Below, piece after piece: positions 24,058 through 30,350 of a stretch of 30,350 bases of DNA (positions are counted from its first letter, which is position 1; each line of letters opens with the position of its first letter). This DNA comes from SZUA-229 sp041589455 (GTDB lineage Bacteria; Pseudomonadota; Gammaproteobacteria; SZUA-229): positions 1-30,350 of the forward strand of contig JBFHVQ010000033.1 in the NCBI GenBank assembly GCA_041589455.1, written 5' to 3'. A program made the translations under genes and the position numbers. The notes below the pieces were generated by a model. The model saw only the letters and a list, made by a program, of their open reading frames with translations. It was not told the origin of the DNA and did not search any database.

Positions 24058-24101
24058 GGTTTAATTTCAGTTGTCCATTTAATCAGACTGAGGAAAGGTC
24101 A

Positions 24102-25208
24102 ATGGAAGCCTTACTAAATGATATGAATGCCCAGGGTTTACGCTCGTTAACCCAGAAACCGTTTGGTTTTTCTCCAAAAATATCCCTGGAAGGCCTGTTA
24201 GAAGAAAAGATTGGTCATCGTATAAAGGGGGTGATTCAGTCATCAAAGACGAATGAAGTGCCACGGCAGCCTGAGGATGTTGCTTCTCGAATATTGAATT
24301 TTGTAAAACAGGCAATTGTCAGTCGAGCCGATACGCCAGAGCAGGCTCAGCAGATGCTACAACAGGCCAGGCAGGGAGTGGCGCAGGGACTTGCTGATGC
24401 GAGAGACATGCTGCAGGGAGCAGGGATACTTTCTGAGTCTATTGATCAGCAGATTAGCAAAACCGAAAACTTGCTGGAGCAAGGGCTAGATCAACTGCAA
24501 CAACCGCAGCAACCTGTGGTTCTGTCTGAGCAAAGCCGCTTGATGTCATCCAGCCTGCAACGCAGTGCTTCTGTCAGCCAGAGTCAGTCAGCAGCGCTTG
24601 AAATTGTCACCCAGGATGGAGATCGAGTTGAGATTAGTTATAACAGCCTGTTTCAGATGTCTCAGCAACATTCCGTTGAAAGTTCAGGTGAGGGCTTACG
24701 AGTAGAGTATAGCGCACAACGACAGGCTGAAATTTCATTTGAAATGAATGTCATGGGTGAACTGGATGATGATGAGCAAGAGGCCATTCAGGAATTGCTT
24801 GGTGAACTAAGCGATGTAGCAAGTCAGTTTTTTAAGGGAAACATACAGGCTGCATTTAACTCCGCGATGTCACTGGGTTTTGATAGTGAAGAATTAATGA
24901 GTTACTCAGTCGAATTTCAGCAAACCCGAACTGTTCAGTTGGCGCAACAGTATCAACAAAACCAGATAATATATCCAGAGCCTGCAAACGAAAGTGATCC
25001 AATGTTGGGAATTATGCCGATAGAAAACCCCGGTCCTGCGGTGGATGTGTTGACACAGTTACAGACGTTACTGGATCGTGCTGAAGAACTTACTCAGATG
25101 ACAGATTCTCGTGAACGGTATAAGTCACTATTATTGGTGACGTTGGATGAGTTGCAGGTAGCGAAGGATGAGCGTGGGTATATAAAGAAAGTGGTAGAGG
25201 GAATTTAG
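24102..25208 (+). CDS. DUF5610-like protein
   Basis: 368 residues, no signal peptide or membrane span. The N-terminal part (about 25-155) is helical: LLEEKIGHRIKGVIQSSKTN, a linker, VASRILNFVKQAIVSR, then ADARDMLQGAGILSESIDQQ. This fits DUF5610, a family of unknown function. A glutamine- and serine-rich linker (LDQLQQPQQPVVLSEQSRL) separates it from a second part with a beta-like stretch (ALEIVTQDGDRVEISYNSL) and an acidic helical unit (GELDDDEQEAIQELLGELSD). GAGGAAAGG lies just before the ATG, a strong ribosome-binding site. It is transcribed divergently from the NorQ/NorD pair and followed by an 18-nt palindrome. Confidence 0.75.
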   Translation: MEALLNDMNAQGLRSLTQKPFGFSPKISLEGLLEEKIGHRIKGVIQSSKTNEVPRQPEDVASRILNFVKQAIVSRADTPEQAQQMLQQARQGVAQGLADARDMLQGAGILSESIDQQISKTENLLEQGLDQLQQPQQPVVLSEQSRLMSSSLQRSASVSQSQSAALEIVTQDGDRVEISYNSLFQMSQQHSVESSGEGLRVEYSAQRQAEISFEMNVMGELDDDEQEAIQELLGELSDVASQFFKGNIQAAFNSAMSLGFDSEELMSYSVEFQQTRTVQLAQQYQQNQIIYPEPANESDPMLGIMPIENPGPAVDVLTQLQTLLDRAEELTQMTDSRERYKSLLLVTLDELQVAKDERGYIKKVVEGI

Positions 25209-25246
25209 TCGGTAGTGCGAGTAAATTATATTTAAAAGTTCTTGCC

Positions 25247-25264
25247 TCACCTCATATGAGGTGA
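25247..25264. repeat. 18-nt perfect palindrome after the DUF5610-like gene
   Basis: TCACCTCATATGAGGTGA is fully self-complementary and begins 38 bases after the stop codon. It lacks a T tract, so it could be a weak terminator, an RNA stability element or a protein-binding site. Confidence 0.45.
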
Positions 25265-25298
25265 TGGCTAGGGTCCATTAGTTTATTTAATATTTCAT

Positions 25299-25327
25299 TT
25301 GACAAGTAATCTTAATATATTTATTTT
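25299..25327 (+). promoter_or_regulatory. candidate sigma70 promoter of the YD-repeat gene
   Basis: A perfect -35 TTGACA (25299-25304) is followed after 17 bases by TATTTT (25322-25327). This would give a long 5' leader of roughly 300 bases, with the interrupted palindrome at 25387-25405 inside it. Confidence 0.4.
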
Positions 25328-25634
25328 TGTTTTTAGGGAATAATAAATATAAGGATATTGCTATTGTCATTATCAACTCATAACTGACGTTCTGTCACAG
25401 AATGTACTGTCTTTAACTGTTAAACATCAAATAATTATATATTTCGAATGCGATGACAGCAGTGAAAAAAGGAATATTAATCAGTTTCTCATTATTGAGA
25501 TGCTGAAGGCTTTTCGCGTCACGAAAAATAACAGAAATTGGTATGTTATTTTCATGCATGCAGAAATTAAATATTTAATATAGTTAGTTGAAAGGGTCTA
25601 TTTAATAGAAACTAAAGTAATAAGGAAGTTAAAT

Positions 25635-28600
25635 ATGTTTAAAATAGTAACGCTAATCATGCTAATGATTTTTTCAGAGGTGACATATTCGGCAAATGAG
25701 TTAATTTGTCGTAATGTAAGAACAAGTGGAGAATCGGATTTTTTTACAAATTTAGACGTGGCCTGCGCGGGGGCAGGTTATAAGAACTATTATATAGGTA
25801 GTGTTTCTCTTCCTGCAATTAGTGGCTCAGTCGGCTGTAATGATGCTCACGATACGGTGAGATATGGAGGGTGGCAGTGTCAGGAAATTGGCGAATATTA
25901 TGTTGATCTGGATGATGTCTTTAAAGAGGATCAAAATAATGGTGATTCATGCCCCAGTACTGATAACCCGATCAATATTTTTACGGGAAATAAATATAAA
26001 AGTCATGCCGATATTGATGCAGCTGATATGGCAATGCCACAGCTACTGCGAACCTACAATAGTCTGCATATTAATGGTCATGAAAAAGAGGTGTTTGGGC
26101 GAAAATGGCGGCATAATTATCGCAGTAAATTGACCGTAACAGGTACATCCTTTGTGAATCCACTAAACCCTGATGTTATTGTACATGAACCTGTCCGATC
26201 GTCATTCTATAGTTCACGTGGTGGAGCATGTGAAGCAGGTTTTGAGGAATTAAAACTTAATAAGAGTGTAATTATCGAACAAAATCCAGATCAGGATCTT
26301 GAGCTGTTGCTATCAGCGATACCTAAATACAGTAACGCGACAAAACATTGTGAATTGAGAGTGAATGGTCGATATATTGCCAGTATGCCAATCAAGTCAA
26401 ATAGTGGTAGTCTGACTGGGGAGTCTGTAAATGATTTTCTAAAACAATACTGGGCGCTGATCACATTGCCTGATGGTAATCAGGTTCAATTTAAACGAAA
26501 GTTTAATGTTGGTCCAAATAATCTTAGTGTGGATGATGCATTTGATTGGCATAATGTAACACTAGGTTCTAATGCAACATTACAACAGATTCCTTTAGTT
26601 GATATTACGCATCAGGTTATAACTGCACTGAACTTTTACGCCACTGAATTTGAAAGTGAATGGCGTTACACGGATGAGCAGAAGATCCAGTATGTGTATA
26701 ATCATCAGGGTGAATTAATAAGTGTTATTAATCCGAATGGATTAAACGAAACGCTTAGCTATATCGATATTGTGACACCTGATAATACCGGGCGATTTCT
26801 GAGTCGTGTGGAGAACTCCCTGGGTAAAGCGATTGAATTTCGATATAGCAATACAGGGTTTGTAGATACAGTAACAGATAGTAGTAATCGCCAATGGAAG
26901 TATAGTTACGACACAATGAATAGATTAATCAGGGTGGATAATCCTGATTTAACTAATAAGCAATATCATTATGAAAATGTAGATCATGCATATGCTTTAA
27001 CCGGGGTGACTGATGAACGAGGCCTACGTTACAGTACCTTTGAATACCAGGGCGAAGGGCTTGCTTTAGCTTCATATCTTGGGGTGCCTGGTGCTATTGC
27101 TGCTGATCGAATTAATGATAAAAAAGTTAATTTGGTAAGAAGTAGTAGTGTGTTAGATCATTATTCGGAAGTAACTGACAGTCTAGGTAATGTAACGCGC
27201 TATGTTATGCAAAGGTTGAATGAAACCACAATTGTTAAACCGATTTTAAAATCCATTTATGGGCCAGAATGTAATAACTGTGCTCAAGCTGATTATACTT
27301 ATGACTATGGTGTATTGACTAATCAGAATTTCTCAAATTATTATGATCTGAATTTGTTAAGTCAACAGGAGTTCGGAGTAATATCAGAGTTTGGCTATGC
27401 TGTGCCGGATAATACCGGAAACCCTATTAGTATTGCTGAAGCCGTTGGTACTGAAGTGCACAGGGAAAAACATTATACATATGATTCACGATTCCTTGAT
27501 AAGATAACTAGTATTACAGAACCATCTGTGATCTCAAGTGGCTTGAAGGTTTCGCAATTTTCTTATGATGAAGCCGGTAATTTAACGAATCATAGGATTA
27601 ACGGATTTAAACCAGATGGTACAGCTGTTTCAAGAACAACAAGCTATAAATATAATGGTCCTTTTAATCAGTTGTCTGAAATAGATGGGCCAAGAACAGA
27701 CGTAAACGATATTACCTACTTTGATTACTATCCTGACCTTGAAGTAGAAGGTGATAATCGAGCGCTTTTGAAATCCGTTATGACCTTTGATGGAATATAC
27801 CTGAGAAATAATATTCAATATACAGCAAGCAGTAAAATAAGGTCTGAAGACAGGGTTAATTTATTGCATATTGATTATGTATACTATCATGGTAATGAAC
27901 GGCTTAAAGAGCTGGTGCAAACTGATTTACAAAACGGTGATGTACGCGTTATTCGCTGGACTTACCTCGCGACAGGAGAAGTTGAAACTATTACCTATGC
28001 AGCCGATAGCCCTGATGCGACAACTTTAATCATGGGGTATGATCAGGCAAGAAGACTAACAAGAATCACTGATGGAATGGGTAACTCGATTCAATATACT
28101 CTGGACACGGAAGGTAACTTACTCAGTGAAGATACTTATGATGTCTCAGGTGTACTTCATAAATCACTTCAACAAACCTTTGATAGCTATAATCGCCTGT
28201 CAAGCTTAACTCAGGTTAATGAAAATCAAATTTATAATTTTAGCCCTGATGGTACGTTAGATATGGTGACCAATGGAAATCAGGTGATTACAGATTATGA
28301 CTACGATAGTCTGAAACGGCTGACTAAATCAATTGAAAACAAAGATGGGATTAATCCACTAACAGCCAATACCACTACGCTGTATAACTATGATAGCCAG
28401 GATAATCTAACTCAGATTACAGATAGTAATGGTGGTGTAACTCAGTATGTATATGATGATCTGGGTAACCTGATAAGCAGAACAAGCCCTGATACAGGCA
28501 CAGTCACATATCAGCATGATGAAGCTGGAAATATAATCCAGATCACCGATGCCAAAGGGCAGCTATTTAACTATAACTATGATGCTTATAATCAGCTGGT

Positions 28601-30350
28601 TTTTACGGATTCACCTGGTACAGAAGATGATCTCGTGTTTATCTTTAATAATTGCACACAGGGCTTTGGTAAAGTTTGTCAACAGTCACGTAATCAAAAT
28701 ACTCTTACATACTCCTATAATGGCTTTGGTGATATAACTCGTATCTCACAATCTCAGACAACATGGGAGTTTTACGACAGGGCAATTAATCAGGTGAGTT
28801 ATAGCTATGATGCAGCAGGTCGTATTAAAAGTATCAAATACCCTGGTGGCGCAATCGCACACTATAGTTACAATGCAGCAGGTAGCGTTGATAATGTGTC
28901 GATAGAGCAGGCCGGTATTATACAGTCGTTAACGACCAGCATAGACTATCTGCCGTTTGGTGCAGAATCATCCGTAATTTACGGTAATACGCTGGAATTG
29001 ATCGGTATGTATGACCAAGCCTATCGTCCATATGTTATTGGTAACTTTACTCATTATTTTGAATATATGTCGAATTACGATGGTAACGGTAATATTGAGC
29101 GCATGTATGTTAAACAACTGAGTAGTTTTTCTAACCAACAATTTGGATATGATGAATTAGACCAATTAACTACATCCAATGGGTATATTGGAGACTTCAG
29201 TTTTGATTACGATAGTGTCGGTAATCGTCAGCGATTTGTTCGGAACGGTTTTATAGTCGACAGCAGTTTTGATATCAACAGCAATCGACTGAATAACTTA
29301 GCAGGTGAAATTATTAATGTTGATAACAATGGCAATCTTCAAAATATACGTGGGATGTCTTTAGGTTATACATCAGATAACAGACTTAAAAATATATCTG
29401 GTATATCTAAATACGAATACGATGCCATTGGTCAGCGAGCAGCAAAATATGCTATTTTACCTGGTCAGGCGGGTACATATGGCTTCTATCAGGCGAAAGT
29501 TTATATGTATGGGCAAAATGGCGAAGTGCTCGCTGAAATAGGTCCCACCGGTAGTGTTATTAAAGAGTATGTCTATCTCAATAATAAGCCATTGGCGATG
29601 CTGCATCATCAGCCAGACAGCGGTGAGGCCATACTAGGTGGTGACATAGACAAAGATGGTGAAATAAGCCTGTCTGACTATGTTGTCTGGTATTTTAACC
29701 ATGCAACTGATCCAGCCTTTGATGTAACCGGTGATAACTTGAACAATAATGTCGATATAGACACAATGATTGCCTGTGTGTTTACCTCAATTCACTGTAG
29801 AGCTGCAAGTTATAAAACTGAATTGTACTATATCCATAATGATCACCTGGGCACGCCAAAAATGTTAAGTGATACATCTGGTATCCCCGTATGGTTATCA
29901 CTTGCTGATCCTTTTGGAAGCTCGGTAATCGATGCAGATGCCGATAACGACGGGGTTGAAGTGGAGTTTAACCTGCGCCAACCTGGGCAGTATTATGATG
30001 GGGAGAGTGGGTTTTATTATAACTACTATCGGTATTATGATCCGGAGACGGGGCGATATATCACTTCTGATCCTTTAGGTGCATTGCCAGGATTGGCTCC
30101 AACGCCAAGCCTGACAGAAGATGTAACGAATCAATATGCTGCTCAAACTACACAAGAGATAGTACAAAATGGTTTAAATCATACGTATGTGTATGTCGAG
30201 AATAATCCATTAGGATTTGTTGATCCGTTTGGTTTGAGACCAATGGGGGGAGGTTCTGGAGCATCATCTAGTACTAAGTGCGCACTGAAATGTGTCGATA
30301 ATTATTTGGCCTCATGGGCGTCAGGGGCTGCAGCAGGTTGGTTATACGGG
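25635..30350 (+). CDS. Sec-exported YD/RHS-repeat protein with dockerin-like insert (partial, C-terminus outside window)
   Basis: I translated the frame from ATG 25635 (AAGGA eight bases upstream) and found 1572 codons without a stop to the window end. A signal peptide is clear (FKIVTLIMLMIFSEVTYSA, cleavage near residue 20). Next come a cysteine-containing N-terminal domain, the usual entry motif NPINIFTGNKYK, and about 1100 residues of YD repeats (YDSQDNLTQITD, YDDLGNLISRTS, YDAAGRIKSIKY). A CxxC motif (Cys546, Cys549) lies in an early spacer. A dockerin-like calcium loop (GDIDKDGEISLSDYVVW, 1336-1352) precedes the RHS core (HNDHLGTPKML, 1401-1411; YYDPETGRYITSDPLG, 1467-1482). After DPFGL (1530-1534) a new C-terminal domain starts, rich in Gly, Ser and Ala with two Cys. 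Proteins of this type form a shell that encloses a C-terminal toxin or effector. The toxin and any immunity gene would lie beyond the window. Confidence 0.92.
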   Translation, partial: MFKIVTLIMLMIFSEVTYSANELICRNVRTSGESDFFTNLDVACAGAGYKNYYIGSVSLPAISGSVGCNDAHDTVRYGGWQCQEIGEYYVDLDDVFKEDQNNGDSCPSTDNPINIFTGNKYKSHADIDAADMAMPQLLRTYNSLHINGHEKEVFGRKWRHNYRSKLTVTGTSFVNPLNPDVIVHEPVRSSFYSSRGGACEAGFEELKLNKSVIIEQNPDQDLELLLSAIPKYSNATKHCELRVNGRYIASMPIKSNSGSLTGESVNDFLKQYWALITLPDGNQVQFKRKFNVGPNNLSVDDAFDWHNVTLGSNATLQQIPLVDITHQVITALNFYATEFESEWRYTDEQKIQYVYNHQGELISVINPNGLNETLSYIDIVTPDNTGRFLSRVENSLGKAIEFRYSNTGFVDTVTDSSNRQWKYSYDTMNRLIRVDNPDLTNKQYHYENVDHAYALTGVTDERGLRYSTFEYQGEGLALASYLGVPGAIAADRINDKKVNLVRSSSVLDHYSEVTDSLGNVTRYVMQRLNETTIVKPILKSIYGPECNNCAQADYTYDYGVLTNQNFSNYYDLNLLSQQEFGVISEFGYAVPDNTGNPISIAEAVGTEVHREKHYTYDSRFLDKITSITEPSVISSGLKVSQFSYDEAGNLTNHRINGFKPDGTAVSRTTSYKYNGPFNQLSEIDGPRTDVNDITYFDYYPDLEVEGDNRALLKSVMTFDGIYLRNNIQYTASSKIRSEDRVNLLHIDYVYYHGNERLKELVQTDLQNGDVRVIRWTYLATGEVETITYAADSPDATTLIMGYDQARRLTRITDGMGNSIQYTLDTEGNLLSEDTYDVSGVLHKSLQQTFDSYNRLSSLTQVNENQIYNFSPDGTLDMVTNGNQVITDYDYDSLKRLTKSIENKDGINPLTANTTTLYNYDSQDNLTQITDSNGGVTQYVYDDLGNLISRTSPDTGTVTYQHDEAGNIIQITDAKGQLFNYNYDAYNQLVFTDSPGTEDDLVFIFNNCTQGFGKVCQQSRNQNTLTYSYNGFGDITRISQSQTTWEFYDRAINQVSYSYDAAGRIKSIKYPGGAIAHYSYNAAGSVDNVSIEQAGIIQSLTTSIDYLPFGAESSVIYGNTLELIGMYDQAYRPYVIGNFTHYFEYMSNYDGNGNIERMYVKQLSSFSNQQFGYDELDQLTTSNGYIGDFSFDYDSVGNRQRFVRNGFIVDSSFDINSNRLNNLAGEIINVDNNGNLQNIRGMSLGYTSDNRLKNISGISKYEYDAIGQRAAKYAILPGQAGTYGFYQAKVYMYGQNGEVLAEIGPTGSVIKEYVYLNNKPLAMLHHQPDSGEAILGGDIDKDGEISLSDYVVWYFNHATDPAFDVTGDNLNNNVDIDTMIACVFTSIHCRAASYKTELYYIHNDHLGTPKMLSDTSGIPVWLSLADPFGSSVIDADADNDGVEVEFNLRQPGQYYDGESGFYYNYYRYYDPETGRYITSDPLGALPGLAPTPSLTEDVTNQYAAQTTQEIVQNGLNHTYVYVENNPLGFVDPFGLRPMGGGSGASSSTKCALKCVDNYLASWASGAAAGWLYG

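Larger units (their letters stand above)
25209..25634. other. AT-rich 426-bp region upstream of the YD-repeat gene
   Basis: Contains the palindrome at 25247-25264, a candidate promoter at 25299-25327 and an interrupted palindrome at 25387-25405 (TTCTGT-C-ACAGAA core at 25390-25402). No coding frame is supported; a 76-codon open stretch at 25353-25580 has no good start and resembles nothing I know. Confidence 0.5.

Noticed and set aside
25353..25580. 76-codon open frame upstream of the YD-repeat gene
   Set aside because: No ATG until the last third, no ribosome-binding site and no recognisable similarity. Open frames of this length are not rare in AT-rich DNA.
25635..30350. Reading the YD-repeat protein as a type VI secretion RHS effector
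   Set aside because: It has a Sec signal peptide, no PAAR domain, and no VgrG, Hcp or EagR gene beside it in the window.

Overview
The window looks like chromosomal DNA of a free-living, chemotactic gammaproteobacterium of moderate GC. This is inferred from the gene content: exonuclease I (SbcB), a YccA-type Bax-inhibitor-1 protein beside tRNA-Ser(UGA), a TrpD2/YbiB homologue, the MoxR-DUF58-TgpA cassette and an MCE/Mla-type lipid transporter. I see no CRISPR array, insertion sequence, transposase or phage module. GC falls by eye at the right end, from about 25210, where a large YD-repeat gene runs off the window.

Layout. 1-2157: minus-strand trpD2 (cut at its 3' end), a 59-residue two-helix membrane protein and the BI-1/YccA gene with its terminator, then tRNA-Ser(UGA) on the plus strand, which ends in an unusually long inverted repeat. 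2210-2789 holds no recognisable gene. 2790-3191: an SCP2 sterol-carrier-domain protein. 3200-7090: the minus-strand operon moxR > DUF58 > transglutaminase (TgpA-like), with overlapping ends. 7202-7345: a 47-residue membrane peptide.

7549-13218 is the most striking part. It is one plus-strand operon that joins a partner-switching signalling module (HDOD-PP2C phosphatase, RsbW-like kinase, STAS antagonist) to a complete MCE lipid-transport system (MlaE permease, MlaF ATPase, MlaD/MCE protein, PqiC-type lipoprotein). The STAS protein lies at the junction and could serve both as RsbV/SpoIIAA-like switch and as the MlaB-like subunit of the transporter. A short leader ORF overlaps the GTG start of the first gene.

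13394-20828: a conserved-looking small protein, sbcB (minus), a minus-strand cassette of DUF937-like, DUF4332 and multi-helix MscS-related membrane proteins, a family-4-like uracil-DNA glycosylase whose ribosome-binding site lies inside a perfect 10-bp hairpin, a small membrane protein and a methyl-accepting chemotaxis protein. 20949-23882: a CbbQ/NorQ-type AAA+ ATPase with its VWA partner (NorD/CbbO type), with no RubisCO or NO-reductase gene in view. 24102-25208: a DUF5610-like protein. 25635-30350: a Sec-exported YD/RHS-repeat protein (1572 codons, open to the window end) with a dockerin-like calcium loop inserted before the RHS core and the start of a variable C-terminal domain.

Most minus-strand genes have clear Shine-Dalgarno sequences, which I used to choose starts. 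All family assignments come from reading motifs, not from a search.
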